A stretch of 64,000 nucleotides of DNA from Verrucomicrobiia bacterium (GTDB lineage: Bacteria; Verrucomicrobiota; Verrucomicrobiia; Limisphaerales; JADLHS01), in contig JAMLJH010000002.1 in the NCBI GenBank assembly GCA_023953615.1, positions 1,444,375 to 1,508,374 of the forward strand. The letters run 5' to 3'. Position numbers and translations under genes: made by a program. Of this stretch, positions 16,368 to 31,300 are shown piece by piece (the first letter of the stretch is position 1; each line of letters opens with the position of its first letter). The notes beneath the pieces are model-generated. The model had not been told where the DNA came from. It was given only the letters and a program-made list of their open reading frames with translations, and searched no databases.

Positions 16368-19300
16368 TTACGGAATCTCTTTCAGTTGGTAGAAAATGGG
16401 GGTGTTCGTGGCGGGCAACGACAAGGGCACGAGCACATTGGTCTGCTGAAATCCAAGCAGCGCTTCCCAAATCACCGGGGGCATGAGGCTATCGGTCACC
16501 TGCAATTGATAGTTCGTGCCCGGGCGGCCATAGACGGCCAATTGCCGCGTTTGGTCGGGGGTCACCCATCCTTCGAGCAGCGGATGACGTTGCACCACCA
16601 CCGCCCGGCCAACGCCGTTGACGTGGTTGGTGTAAAGATGATCTCCGGGCTTGTAACCGGCGAGGTTGGTGACGACGAGGCGGACGAACTGCGACCAGCC
16701 ATCGGGCGCGGCGGTAAATTGCAGTTGCGCGACCTGTTGCGTGCCTTGAATGGTTTGACCGGGCGGCGCTTGCAGGTGGATTCGTAACTGCGACGGATCA
16801 AGCTGCAACTCCGCCGTGTCGAGGTGCGAACCGATTGGGGTCAACGTCCAATTGGTCAGGACGTCCATCGGCACGGGCAGGGCAAACGACAGATTGGTGA
16901 CGCCTTCGCTGGAGGCTACGAAAACCGGCAAGGTCGCCGAAGCGCCGCCCAGCAAATTGGTTTCGCTCAACTGCACCTCCAGATAATCCAGCACCGTGAT
17001 GTTGAAGGTGGCGTGGGCGCTCAACGGCGGGTTGCCTTGATCCGTGACCTGCACGGTGACGGAATGGATGGTCGAGGCGTTGGTGCGGGTGGGTTGCCAC
17101 CAGAACACGCCGTTCGTCGCCACAACCATCGCGCCGTCGGGTGCGGCGATGAGGCTGAAAGTCAATGCGTCTCCGTTCGGGTCTTCCGCCAAAAATTGGC
17201 GATGCGCCGCGCCGTCAGGCGTAATCACGAGGTCCGACAGTTCCTCAACAAAATAAGGCGGTTGGTTTTGTGATTGCCGTTCCCACGACATCGCGAGCTG
17301 ATCGGTTGCAGGGTTGCCGGCCAGATCGGTGATGCCCCGCAGGTCCGCGACGACGGTGTATTCGCCCGCCGCCGCCGTGAGCGCCGCCAAATTGACAAGT
17401 TGCACGCGGTTGCTGGCAACGACTTGAATTGCCGGAGTAAACGGGTTCGTTCCGTTCCAGACCAACGCGAAATTATTGCTCGAGACCGTGAGGGCATTGA
17501 TGGCTTCCGTAAACGTAACCGTAACGGTGTTGACGTCAGCGTCGGTCGGCGTGGCGATTTGCTCGATGGTGGCTGAGGGCGGGATTTGATCAATCACCAC
17601 GGTCACAAATGCGGCCAGCGAGACGTTGCCCGCGCCGTCAATGGCCGTGACGCGCAGGCGGTGCGTGCCGTCGCTCGCAAAGAGGAGCGACGCGGAAAAG
17701 TTCGTGCCCTCCATCGTCGCCAGACCAAAATCAATACTCGTGGTGGTATCAAAGACGCGCACGGTCAGGTTGGGGGCGGTGACCGTGCCCGACAACGTCA
17801 CCGCGTTCGTGCTGGTTAAACCGTCGGTGGCCGAAAAGCCCAGGTCGGGGGCGATAGCCAGATGGTCGGGGGTGGCCGGCGTGTCCAGAATCATCGTCCA
17901 ACTGACGTTGGTGCTGCCGACGCCGGGGTTGCCCGCCCAATCCTGGATGCCGGCGGCGTCCACAGTGAGCGTGTAGCTTCCGGCCCAACCCTGCAACCAA
18001 CTGATCTCACCGATCTGATATGTGGTCGGTGTCAGGCGCGTCAGGGTCACGTCCGCATTGATCAGGTCCGGTCCGCCGTCGCGAGTGAGCGTCAGATCGT
18101 GATGATCGAACGTGGCGGGATCAACGGCGTGCGAGAAGGTGACCGTCAAATTTTGCACCACGATGTTGCGCGGGTTGGTGGTGACGGGCGACAACTCCAC
18201 GATGTGCGGCGGCGAAGTGATCATGGTCCACGTCCGGGTTTGCGTTCCTTGACCGGATTTACCTCCGGCATCGGTGACGTTGGCGGCGGTGACGGAGAGC
18301 ACATAAGTTCCCTCTTCACCAGTCAAAGTTCCCAGCCCGGCGAGCGTGAAATTAATGTTGTCTTCCGTGGTAAGCGTGACGTCGGCAGTGATTAGATTCG
18401 GTCCACCATCGCGGGTCAATTGCAGGGCACCCAGACCGAACGTGGCGGGGTTGATCGCCTTGGAAAACGCGATGGTCAGCGCCTCAATCGGCTGATTGCG
18501 CGGGTCCGGAGTGACGGCAGAAATGCTCTCCACAACCGGCGCGGCGTCGCCCTTGGCCCAGGCGACGACGGCGGAAACATCGCCCAGACGGTTGCCCCAG
18601 ACATCGGAGATCGCGTTGCCAAAGATACGCAGGGAGTAATTGCCATCTTCAGCCGTCAACGGCACGAGTCCGGTGATGCGGTAAGTGGCGTCGGCGAGCA
18701 GCACCACGCTCACTCCCGAGGCCGGGGTGATCAGGTTGGGGCCGCCATCACGCGTCAGTTCCAGGTCGGCGAAGTTGAAAGTGGCCAGGTCCATCGCCGC
18801 TGAAAAAACGATCGTGACCGCATCCACCGCTTCGGTTTGGTTGAATGGCGTCACCGGTCCGAACTGAACGATGGCGGGCGTGGTGGTATTGGTTGAGCGA
18901 TAGGTCAGGGTATATTGTCCCGAACCCTCCCAGTCGAACAGGTGCAATAGATTTTCCCTCACCGCGCCAGGGATTGAAGACGGGAACGAGCGATCGGTGG
19001 TCCACGCGTTGTTGGTCAATTCCAGCACTTTGCCGTCCGAACGCACCACACTGGCCAGCAAATATCCGGGGCCGGGATCGGGCAACCGATAATAATTCCA
19101 ACCCGGTCCGGCCGCCGCCGTGAGCTGCACCTGCCAGTGCGCCGGACCGACGCTGCCGTTGAAGACGCCGTTGGTCACGACGTTCACCGGTTCAATGGCG
19201 CCGGTGTTGTGATACAACAAATCGGGGAGATTCTGCGGATCGGCAAAATCATTCACCAGGTAATCCAGAACGCCGTCGTCCGCAGGCCGGTTGGCTCGAA

Positions 19301-22300
19301 CGGGATGGATCAACTCATGCGTCTCCACGCTGTTGATGAGTGACAAATTGGTGTGCCCCAATCCGTCCACATGCTCGAACGTGGCCGCGAACGAAATGAA
19401 CTTGCCCTGCAACGTGGACAGTAATTGCCAGTTCACGCTCTTCGAGACCCCGGCGGGAACGTCGCCGAGCCGGGCCGTCAGCGAAGGGGCAACCGCGTTG
19501 CTGCCCACGCTCGTGCCGATGATGCGGAAGTCAATCAACAGGCCCTTTTCGTTTTCAATGATTTGCGGTTGCGCCGAGGTGATTTCAAAATTCCTGGCGT
19601 CCCCGGCGCCGATGTTCTTCACAATCAAACCCAGGGTGTAGGGTTCGGAAGGTTCGGTCGCCGGCGTGAACGGATCATCGCCATAGACATCGCGCTGCTG
19701 GAAATAGACGAGGTCCAGCTTCGCCTCGGGATAAACCGTGATGGGCGCGGACAGCAACGGCACGATGACTTCCTGACCGGCATCCAGGTAACGCAACGTG
19801 CCCCCGATCTGATAGGAATAGGGTTGGTCAGGCGCGGCATCCGTAGTGGGAATGAAGGTGTAAACCGCACGCCCCGTGGCGCCGCCCGCGAGCACCCCCG
19901 AACCGTCCACCGCCGTCATCCCGGTCACGACCGGCCCTTCCGTCACAAATTTGCCCACGGCGGATTGGCCCGCGCCGTCGCGGAAATCCAGGGTGACCTG
20001 CACGCCGGTGATGTCGGTGCTGCCGCCATTATCAATTTCGAGCGTCCCGGCAAACGCGCTGCGCGTGAGGGTGACCTCTTGATTGATGCGCAACCGCACT
20101 TGCGCGCAGACACCCGCACCGTCCTGGGCCTTGACCGGCGCCTCAATGCGCGGGGCGCTGCCGGCGTTGTAGCCCGCATGCGTAATGATCGCCTGCCCCG
20201 GCACAGCGGCCGGAGCCCCGGAGCCCCGGCAATCAACCCCTGGAATGAGGGTGGCTGTTATCACCGGAGAACCGCCAATAGCATATCCAAAAGGAAGGAA
20301 ATGGATGCGGCTGCTACCGGAAGGCAGCGGAATGACATCCAGATGGGAACAGATGCATTCAAGGAGACCACCAGCACCAGCGGAAGCCGCTCCGGCAAGC
20401 GCCCCTGCGGGTCCGCCCGCGATGGCTCCCACCGCCGCTCCGCAGGCGGCGGAAATGGCTGCTTCTTGGCAGGGCGTCAGATCTGCGCCGCCGCAGGCCA
20501 GCAAGGCGTTAATGGCGTTACAGCCGACACTGAGCAAATTGGCCGATTCTATCAACTCCTTGAACCCTTCCAGACATGCTTTGACATCATTGGCGGTGCA
20601 AATGATCGAAAGATCAAGCCTGCGACTTTGTCCCACCATTCGGTTGCCGCAGGGATAGGAGTATTTGGCTGACAAGGGAATTTTAGGTAGGCAAGCATGA
20701 AGATCTTCCAAGGTGCAACCTTCATCGCCTGCCGCCTGCACTTCGTCGGATTGGCCCCCGGCCAGTGCGCCGCCGGGCGCGGCCCGCATTTGCACGGTCA
20801 CCGGGATCGTCACGGAGCTTTTCGCCGGGAGCTTGCCGACGTACCGCACCAGGGGCGTAACGAGATAAGTCGGGTGGTCCGGAACTTCGATTTCCACATC
20901 ATTGGCGGCGATCAACCCTTGATTGGTCAGCTTGATCTCAAACTGGGTGACTTCTCCCGCCGCCACCAACACCATCACCTGCGGCTCTTCAATCACGACG
21001 TTGGGCACGGGCACTTCGGTCTCAAACACGGATTCCAACACGATCCGGTAATGGTCTTGAATTTCGGTCGGCACGACGGACCACTGATACGTCACGAGCT
21101 GACGCGGCAGGAAAGCCTCCATCGCGTTGGTGATGCCGGCGGCCACCAGGACCGACCCGCGGAATTGATTATGTTTTTCCGCCGTCACGTCCACGGTGTA
21201 ACTGCCCTCGGTCAGCGCGCTAAATTGCGCCGTGCCAGTCGGGCCGGAATTGGTTTGCGCGATGATGCCGCCGGTGAACGGATCGCGCACCACAACCAGC
21301 GCGTTGGTGACCTTGGGTTCGCCCGCGACGTAGTAGGTGTAATCGTCGGTGACATTCACCACGAGATCCCCAATGCCCGAGGAGACGGCGCGGAACTGAT
21401 ACGGCACGCGCACGCCGACGTTCTCGTTGGCCACCGCAATGTTGCCGTTGTAAAGCCCGAGGGTCAGATCCGTCGCCGGATTCAACAGTAAAGTCACCAC
21501 CGCATTGCTGCCGGCGGGAATGGACGGAATATTTGCCGTCGAACCAAGGCTGAGCCACGGCAGATCGGGAAGCTGCACGGTCAGGTCGCCGCTCGCCGAG
21601 CCACCGGTATTGGCAATGGTGAAGGCCACCACCGTTTGCTCGCCGCGCACCATGCCGCGTTCCAAATAGGCGGGAGTCGCCACCAGTTGCGCAAACGTCG
21701 GAACAATTTTGACATACAACGGCAACGCCAACGCGGCCCCTTCCGCCGAAGTGAACGTGGCCGCAAAATTGGCCTGCGCTGCCTGGGTCAATGGCGAGTT
21801 CAAAGTGTAGTCCACGGTCATCACGCCGTAGGGCGGCAGGACGTGATTGGTGAACGTGAACGCCACGCTGAGGTTCGTGCCCAGATCGGGCTGCGTGACC
21901 GTCAGGTCCGTGAGCGCATAACCCGTCCGGTTCGTCAGCAACACCGAGCCGGTCACGGGCGTGTTGGGCAGGAGTTGCGGGGCCAGGCGGTCGGGCAAGG
22001 CGGCCATTCCCAACAGCGCAAATGACGCCTGCGTGGTCTGGTTCGTAACGTTCGGATGATCGGCCGAGGCGGTATAATAGCCCACTTCGTTGGCCAGCGG
22101 TTGGAAGGTGTAGGTGAAATTGCCCGTGGCATCCGAGGTAACTTGAAATGTGCGGCGCGTGTCGTTCACCATTACGCGGATGGCCGCGACGCGGTTGGGC
22201 ACGGACGTGTTGTTGGTGGAATTGAACGTGCGCCCCTGCAACACAATGGGCGTGCCCGCACCGGCCATGAGCGGGCTGACGTCCAGCAATTCGGCACGAT

Positions 22301-25300
22301 ACGCGGGATGCACCGTCAGGGGCGAGGCCGCGGCGGCCGTATTGTTCACCGTCTTGAGTTCGGTCAAGGACCGGTTGCCGTTGGCTTCAATCAGCAACCA
22401 GAAATTGCCCGGCAGGGCGGGCAGATAAAACGAGGCGGTGTTGGTGTAGCTCTCGCCCACCGCCAGCGCCCGCACGTTGGGTTTGGCGGCCACCAACATT
22501 TGGCCCCCACCCACGCTGTCCGAGGCCAGATACACGTAGTCAAACCAGTTCTGGTTGGTGGTGCTGCCCAGACCGTGGTTGGTGATTTGCCAACTGACGG
22601 AAACTTGCTGCTCCGTGAACGCTTCGGTCGGCGCGCTGATCACCGCCGACACCAGGTCCGGTAAATAAATATCGGAAACGGTCAGCGTCCGGGCCGCCGA
22701 ATTGTAACCCGCCGCGGTGGCGCTCAGCACCACTTCACGATTGCCGGTTTGTTGCGCGTCGAGAATCCCGGTGACCGGGAAGTTGGTGCTGGTCTGGTTG
22801 ACGGCCAGTTCCACCACCGGCAAATGCGTCACCACCCCGGTTGGACTCGAGGCCAACGTCACGATCAGGGCGTTCGTTGGCGCCGTGTTGCGCGTCAAAG
22901 TGGCCATCGTGTTGCTGCCCTTGGAAATCACGGTCTGCGCCAGTTCCAACCGCAGGCTGGGGCCGTTGGTGTCCAACACCTGCAAAGTGGCCTGCGCCGC
23001 GCCCGCGGTCTGCGGGTTGTTGGCCAGGTTCAACGGATTGGCCGTAATCACCGCCGTCTGGTTGCCGGTGACCAAGCCGTCCGTGCCGACACCGACGTTG
23101 AAGGTGGTGGAAGTTGCGTTGGCGGGAATCGTCACCAGGCTCGGCACCGTAACCAGCTCGCTGCCCGTGCGGGTCAATTGCACTTTCTGCGCCTGGGGCG
23201 TCATCACGCCGCGCGACACGGTGCCCACCGTGGCAATCGCTCCGGCGCCTTCGGACACCACGGAATCCGCCAAGGTCAAAGCGAGCGTCACCACGTCCGC
23301 GTTCAGCACGTCAAGGCCTGCGGAAATGGAAGGGTAACCGGCGGCCACCGCCGTGACGCGCACGCGCCGGCCGCTGTTCAACTCGCCATCCGGCACCGGC
23401 GTCAACGCAAACACCGCCGAACCATTGCCCGCCGGAATCACCACGGTTTCCGGCGCGAGCAACGCCTCCGGATGATCGCTGGTGATGTTCACCACCAGCG
23501 CGCTATCGAGGTGCGCGTTGCGGGTGATCAAAGCGGAAACCGCATCCACACCCGCATCTTCCGGGATCTGGTTGACGCTCAAGTGCAACGTCAGCAACGG
23601 CGGATCGTCGTCGGTGATGGTCAGCGGCACATTGACGGTTGGATAGCCGCCGGCGCTGGCCGTCACCACCCCGGATGCCGTGTCGCCCGAGATGAGGTTG
23701 TCCACCACACCCAGATGGAAATTGGTGGCGCTCTGTCCGGCCGGAATGACCACCGCGGCGGGCAGCAGCAAATTGGTGAGTGAAGAACTCAGGTCAACGG
23801 TGAGCGCGTTGGCCAGGTCTCCATTACGCAACAACGTGGCCAGTACCGCCTGGCTGCCGGCGGATTCCAGCACGTTGGTCGGTGACAGGGTCAGTTGCAG
23901 AGTCGAGGTCAGATGAAGTGGCGCTGCGGCCAGCGTGCTGTTGTTGGTCGAGTTCAGTTCGTAGAAGTTCGCCGCCACGTTGCCTTTGACGATCAGCCAT
24001 TGGTCGCCGGTGACAAACGGCGGCAACGTCACCGCCTGGGTCAACACCAGCGAGTCGCCGGCCGCCAGCACGTTGGTGACGCTGCGCGTGGCGAGCCATT
24101 GCCCGCCACCCAGGGCGTTGACGCTGCTGAGAAAGACCTGATCAAACCACGCGTTGGTGATCGGCGCACTGCCCTGGTTCACATCCGTCCACACCACTTG
24201 AATCGTCTGGCCGGCGTTGGCCGCCAGGGGCGCGGTAAGGTTGGTGATGATCAAATCCGGATAGGCCGCCAGCGTGGCATTGATCGTAATGGAGTTGGTG
24301 TTGTTCAACTCACCCGTGCCGCCGGCGTTGTATTCGTAAACCTGTTGCGCCGCGTCGGCGGTCACGGTGACCAGGAACTCACCGGCGCCGGACGAGCCAT
24401 CCGGCAGCGTGAAACTGAACGCGCGCGGGACGGCGCCGCCAGCGGCAATTGGTTCGGCCAAAGCCGGGTCATACGGCAACAACGTGTTCACCAGCACCTG
24501 GCCGTTGGTGGCGTTCACCACCGAAATCCGATCGGCAAAAACATTCGTCACCGCACCAAGCCCGGAGTTCTGATCCCGCCAGACCAGATGCACGGAGTCA
24601 CCTGAATGGAGTGGCGCGTTGGTGACCGCCAGCTCGGTTACTTGCAGGTCGGGATAGGTGGCCAGCACGCTGGTGACCGTGAGGCTCGCACGGTTGTTGC
24701 TTTCCGCCGTGCCCTCCAGATTGAATTCGTACTGATGATTGTAAGCATCCACCACCACCGTGATCTGCAACTGCCCCACACCCACGTCGCCATCCGGCAA
24801 CGTGAAGTTCAGCGCCCGCGCCTGGGCCGCACCAGCCGCAATGTTTCCGCTGACCGCCGGGTTGTAGTATTGATAGGTGTCCAGCAACTGAATGCCGGTG
24901 GTCAGGTTGGAGATCGTCACGCGATCATACCAGTACTGGTCGGTGGCCATCGGGCCGGCGTTGGTGTCCGCCCAGGTAATCGTGAGCGCGCCGCCCGATT
25001 GCAACGCGCCGGTGACCGCCAGGTCAGCAACCAGCAAATCCGGCGCGGCCAGCGTGGTGAACGTGGCATCCGCGGCAACCGTTTCATTACCCGCCGCGTC
25101 GGCCGAGCGCACCCGATAATGGTACGTCGTCAGTGCGGTCAGGTTGTACAGCGTGACCGTGTGGTTCGTCACGGAAGCTGAGCCGTAAGCCGTCGCGCCG
25201 TACGCCGTCGTCAAACCGTAATCCACGACCGTGCTCGCCGGTTCGCCGCTCTGCCAGGAGATTGCCGCCGTGTTGATGGCGGGCGTGGCACTGATCTCCG

Positions 25301-28300
25301 TCAACGTCGGATAGATGGTATCCACCGCGAACGTGTAGGCGTTGGTCAACAGCAGCACCCCGCCGTTGGTATCACTCGCGTTGGCGACATAAACCAGATT
25401 CGTCCCGTCCATGCCGTTGGTGATGGCCAACGCCGGCGTCGTGTAGGAATCATTCGGCCGCCAGTAACCGCTCCACGTACCATTGCCGGCAACCGTCGGC
25501 GCAATGCCGGCGGCCACAATGTTCGTGAGCGTCACCACCGGCGCAATGTTGGTGTCCATCGTCCGATCAAACCGAAAGGTGAGCGTGAAATTATCGTTGG
25601 TGGGCACGACGCCGAATCGGCTGGTCGCCACGGCCTGGATGACGGGATTGGTGCGGATGCCCGTGTAAACGGCCACATACGCCAGATGGGTCGCGTCCAG
25701 CGTGGAGAAGGTCTTTTGATAAGTGGCCTGCGTGCTGACGGTGACGTTGCTCAACGCAAAGTGTTGGAAGAAGTAGTTCGAGGTGCCCGACAGTACCCGG
25801 GGCGGCGCCACGAAGGTCGCCGTCTCGCCATTGGTGTAGGTGCCGGCTCCGACAATCGCGGTAAGCTCAGCGGGGGTGGTGGCCAGCGTCACGACATGAT
25901 ACGTGTTGGCCTCTCCATAGTGGGCCACAAAATGCCGGTTCGTGTTGGCGACAAAGGTCAGCACGTTGGAAGTCCCGATTACCACGCCGTTTTCCGTCCA
26001 GTTGGTGAAGTAATAGCCCGGTCCCGCCACGGCGGTGAGCGTATTGGTGGTGTCCGCGTAGTAATTGCCCGCACCCGTCACCGTACCGGCGTCCGGCGGC
26101 TGGTTCGCCGCCGTGATGGAGTAGAACGCGCCGGAGTACGGCGCGAGCACAAAGTTCGCCGTGCCGTTCGCATCGTTCAACACCACGTCCTGCACCACCG
26201 GATCATCATAGCCCCGCGCCACCGCGCCCTGCACCCCCACCCGCCACGAACCGTTCGTGACGCCAAGACGGTAATAACCGCCGCCATCGGTCAGGGTGCT
26301 GACGTAGTACTGATTCGTGCCGCTCGAATTGAACGCATACACAACCAGATTGCCCACGGGTTGGGCATTGAAATCCGTGACGCGGCCGGTGATCTGCACC
26401 GGGCCGGCGGACGCTGCGAGCGCCGTCAACGTCACCACCGTCGGCGCGTAACTGAGTTGCCAGGCGATGCCTGGAAACTGCCCCAGATTGAGTCGCTCGA
26501 AAAAGTTGGTGCGCTGCCCGGCGGTCAACAGATCGAAACGGTCACCCACCGTCGGCATGTAATCGTCGTGCGCCGTCACTTCCAGCGTGCCGTTCAAACC
26601 CACCGTGCCGCTGGCTGTGATCCGTCCGAAAGTATTGGAAACGCCCAGGTCAAAAGCCAGCGTCCCATTGTGGGGAAGCAGACCGCCATTCTGAGTGAAA
26701 TTGAACGCTCCAGTCCGAACGGCCAAGGTACCTAAATTATCGAAGTAACTACCGACATTGGCTACGCCATCGCCTGCAATTTTGTTGAACTCGCCCAAGT
26801 TGTAAATCAGGCCGGGGTCGAAATAAGAGTTGGGGCCGAAGTCGCCGGTGATGTTGATCACGCCGCTGACCAAGTTGGAAAGGACGCCTGGGTCACCTGT
26901 GCCGTAGCCGCTCGTGCTAAGATAGAACCCGTCCGACCAGGTTAGAGTTCCGGCGTTGATTAGTGCCCCGCTAGTCAAATACTTCGTTGAGCCACTGCCA
27001 ATGAGTCCCCCGCCACACTGCACCACTCCGCGTAACCGACCCCCCGTCCAGGTGAGATTGGCCGCCGTCACCGTGTTCGTCCCGCCCAACGTTCCACTGC
27101 CGGTCAGATTCAAATTGCCAATTCGCACTGCCCCACCACCAGGGTTATTGAAATTGGCTGAACCCCCCGCCAGGCTGACAATGGAATTGGTTAACTGTGC
27201 CGTACCAGTGAAGTTCGCGGTGCCGGCAGTCACGATGAACTCTCCACTGCCGCCCAGACTGCTGCCGTCGTCAAAATCATAACTGCTCGAAAACGAGAGG
27301 ATCGTCCCCGGTTGGATCAGAAAACTTCCCGAACTGCTTCCGCCCGCTGCCACGTTCAGCCGGCCCGAGTTGATGTTGATGCTGCCGTGGTTGACCAAGC
27401 TCGTGCCGCTGAACGTGGTGGTCCCCGTGCCGCCCGTCTTGTTGATCGTGCCGTGGTTGTAGAGAACGCCGGGATCGTAGGTGTAGCTCACCGTCAAATC
27501 GCTGGTGATGTTGATTACGCCACCGACCAGATTGGAAATGACGCCCGCATTGCCCGCACCCCAACTACTGGACCCCACGGCAAAGGAGTCCGACCAGGTC
27601 AACGTTCCAACGTTCACCAATTGGCCCCCCACCAAAGTCTTGCTCGTCCCGCTGCCAATCGTGCCCTCACCACATTGCACCACCCCGTGCAGCCGGCCTC
27701 CGGTCCAAGTGAACGTGTCGGCGTGGATCGCATTAGTGCCGCCCAGCGTCCCACCACCGGTCATGGCTAGAGTTGTCACCTGCACCACCCCGCTCTCCAC
27801 GTTGTTGAAATTGACCGAGCCGCCCGCCAGCCGGAGGACCGTATTTGTGAATTGGGCCGTGCCGTTGAAATTCAACGTGCCGCCGGTCACCGCGAAATCA
27901 CCGCCGCCACCCACGCTGCTGCCGTCGGTGAACTCATAATTGCTCGAAAACGACAACGCCGCTTCGGGCTGCATCAGGAACGTTCCGGTACTGCTGCCTC
28001 CGGACGCGAAGTTCACCTTGCCCGAGTTGATGTTGACCCTGCCGTGATTGGCCAAGCTCGTGCCGCTGAATGTGGTTGTGCCCGTGCCGCCCGTCTTGTT
28101 GATGGTGCCGTGGTTGTAGAGGACGCCGGGATCGTAGGTGTTGCCAACCGTCAAGTCGGTGGTGATGTTGATCACGCCGCCAGTCAGATTGGAAATGACG
28201 CCCGCATTGCCCGCACCCCAACTGCTGGACCCCACGGCAAAGGAGTCCGACCATTCCAACGCCCCGGCATTGATCAGCACCCCGCCCACCAGATATTTCG

Positions 28301-31300
28301 TGTTCCCACCCCCGATGCTCCCGCCGCCGCAGGTCAGCACTGTGCGCAGCCACCCGCCCGTCCACGTAAAGTCCGCCGCCGTCACCGCGTTCGTCCCGCC
28401 CAACGTCCCGCCACCCGCCAACGCCACCGTCGGCACGTTCACTTCGCTGACTCCCGCATTGTTGAAATACACGTTGCCGCCAGTGATGTTGATCGCTGCG
28501 TTGATCTGATAAAGTCCATTGAAATACGTATTGCCGCTCGTAAAGCTGTTCGTCCCCGTCAAACTGTAATCCCCGTTGAAGTTCGCCGTCCCCCCACTCA
28601 CCCACAGATTCCCCGCCCCTGATACCGTCGCCTCTTCCGCCAACGTGAAAGTCCCGCCGTCAAACCGTAACGTGCAGTCGGCAGCCACCGTCACGCTGCC
28701 CGAGCTGCTGCCCCCCCAGTTAAAATTCAAAGTTCCCGAGTTGATGTTGATGCTGCCGTGGTTGACCAAGCTCGTGCCGCTGAATGTGGTTGTGCCCGTG
28801 CCGCCCGTCTTGTTGATGGTGCCGTGGTTGTAGAGGACGCCGGGATCGTAGGTTTTGCCAACCGTCAAGTCGGTGGTGATGTTGATCACGCCGCCGGTCA
28901 GATTGGAAATGACGCCCGCATTGCCCGCATCCCTACTACTGGACCCCACGGTAAAGGAGTCCGACCAGGTCAACGTTCCAACGTTCACCAATTGGCCCCC
29001 CACCAAAGTCTTGCTCGTCCCGCTGCCAATCGTGCCCTCACCACATTGCACCACCCCGTGCAGCCGGCCTCCGGTCCAAGTGAACGTGTCGGCGTGGATC
29101 GCATTAGTGCCGCCCAGCGTCCCACCACCGGTCATGGCTAGAGTTGTCACCTGCACCACCCCGCTCTCCACGTTGTTGAAATTGACCGAGCCGCCCGCCA
29201 GCCGGAGGACCGTATTTGTGAATTGGGCCGTGCCGTTGAAATTCAACGTGCCGCCGGTCACCGCGAAATCACCGCCGCCACCCACGCTGCTGCCGTCGGT
29301 GAACTCATAATTGCTCGAAAACGACAACGCCGCTTCGGGCTGCATCAGGAACGTTCCGGTACTGCTGCCTCCGGACGCGAAGTTCACCTTGCCCGAGTTG
29401 ATGTTGACCCTGCCGTGATTGGCCAAGCTCGTGCCGCTGAATGTGGTTGTGCCCGTGCCGCCCGTCTTGTTGATGGTGCCGTGGTTGTAGAGGACGCCGG
29501 GATCGTAGGTGTTGCCAACCGTCAAGTCGGTGGTGATGTTGATCACGCCGCCAGTCAGATTGGAAATGACGCCCGCATTGCCCGCACCCCAACTGCTGGA
29601 CCCCACGGCAAAGGAGTCCGACCATTCCAACGCCCCGGCATTGATCAGCACCCCGCCCACCAGATATTTCGTGTTCCCACCCCCGATGCTCCCGCCGCCG
29701 CAGGTCAGCACTGTGCGCAGCCACCCGCCCGTCCACGTAAAGTCCGCCGCCGTCACCGCGTTCGTCCCGCCCAACGTCCCGCCACCCGCCAACGCCACCG
29801 TCGGCACGTTCACTTCGCTGACTCCCGCATTGTTGAAATACACGTTGCCGCCAGTGATGTTGATCGCTGCGTTGATCTGATAAAGTCCATTGAAATACGT
29901 ATTGCCGCTCGTAAAGCTGTTCGTCCCCGTCAAACTGTAATCCCCGTTGAAGTTCGCCGTCCCCCCACTCACCCACAGATTCCCCGCCCCTGATACCGTC
30001 GCCTCTTCCGCCAACGTGAAAGTCCCGCCGTCAAACCGTAACGTGCAGTCGGCAGCCACCGTCACGCTGCCCGAGCTGCTGCCCCCCCAGTTAAAATTCA
30101 AAGTTCCCGAGTTGATGTTGATGCTGCCGTGGTTGACCAAGCTCGTGCCGCTGAATGTGGTTGTGCCCGTGCCGCCCGTCTTGTTGATGGTGCCGTGGTT
30201 GTAGAGGACGCCGGGATCGTAGGTTTTGCCAACCGTCAAGTCGGTGGTGATGTTGATCACGCCGCCGGTCAGATTGGAAATGACGCCCGCATTGCCCGCA
30301 TCCCTACTACTGGACCCCACGGTAAAGGAGTCCGACCAGGTCAACGTTCCAACGTTCACCAATTGGCCCCCCACCAAAGTCTTGCTCGTCCCGCTGCCAA
30401 TCGTGCCCTCACCACATTGCACCACCCCGTGCAGCCGGCCTCCGGTCCAAGTGAACGTGTCGGCGTGGATCGCATTAGTGCCGCCCAGCGTCCCACCACC
30501 GGTCATGGCTAGAGTTGTCACCTGCACCACCCCGCTCTCCACGTTGTTGAAATTGACCGAGCCGCCCGCCAGCCGGAGGACCGTATTTGTGAATTGGGCC
30601 GTGCCGTTGAAATTCAACGTGCCGCTGGTCACCGCGAAATCACCGCCGCCACCCACGCTGCTGCCGTCGGTGAACTCATAATTGCTCGAAAACGACAACG
30701 CCGCTTCGGGCTGCATCAGGAACGTTCCGGTACTGCTGCCTCCGGACGCGAAGTTCACCTTGCCCGAGTTGATGTTGACCCTGCCGTGATTGGCCAAGCT
30801 CGTGCCGCTGAATGTGGTTGTGCCCGTGCCGCCCGTCTTGTTGATGGTGCCGTGGTTGTAGAGGACGCCGGGATCGTAAGTTTTGCCAACCGTCAAGTCG
30901 GTGGTGATGTTGATCACGCCGCCGGTCAGATTGGAAATGACGCCCGCATTGCCCGCATCCCAACTACTGGACCCCACGGCAAAGGAGTCCGACCAGGTCA
31001 ACGTTCCGACGTTCACCAATTGGCCCCCCACCAAAGTCTTGCTCGTCCCGCTGCCAATCGTGCCCTCACCACACTGCACCGCCCCGCGTAATGTGCCCCC
31101 AGTCCAAGTGAAAGTTGTCGTCGCCAACACGCCATTTGTAATGCTGAGCGTGCCATTGCGGAATTGTAATTCAGCCGACGTGACGTTATTGGTCACGGTG
31201 ACGGTTACGTAACGATTGAGCACGGCTATGTCTGCCGCACCGGGAACTTGGTTGGGACTCCAGTTGCCTGGCTCGTGCCAACTGCCGCTCACGTTGTTGG

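Noticed and set aside
27852..30963. Repeated plus-strand frames of 256, 151, 127 and 123 codons, and alternative minus frames of 223 codons, in near-identical copies.
   Set aside because: They are other-frame readings of the 1371-bp repeat inside the giant gene; they repeat only because the DNA does, and show Arg/Ala/Pro-rich antisense composition without domains.
27601..31080. Regular repeats that might be a CRISPR-like array.
   Set aside because: The period is 1371 bp (about 684 bp for the sub-module) and fully coding, with no short repeat and unique-spacer alternation and no cas genes.
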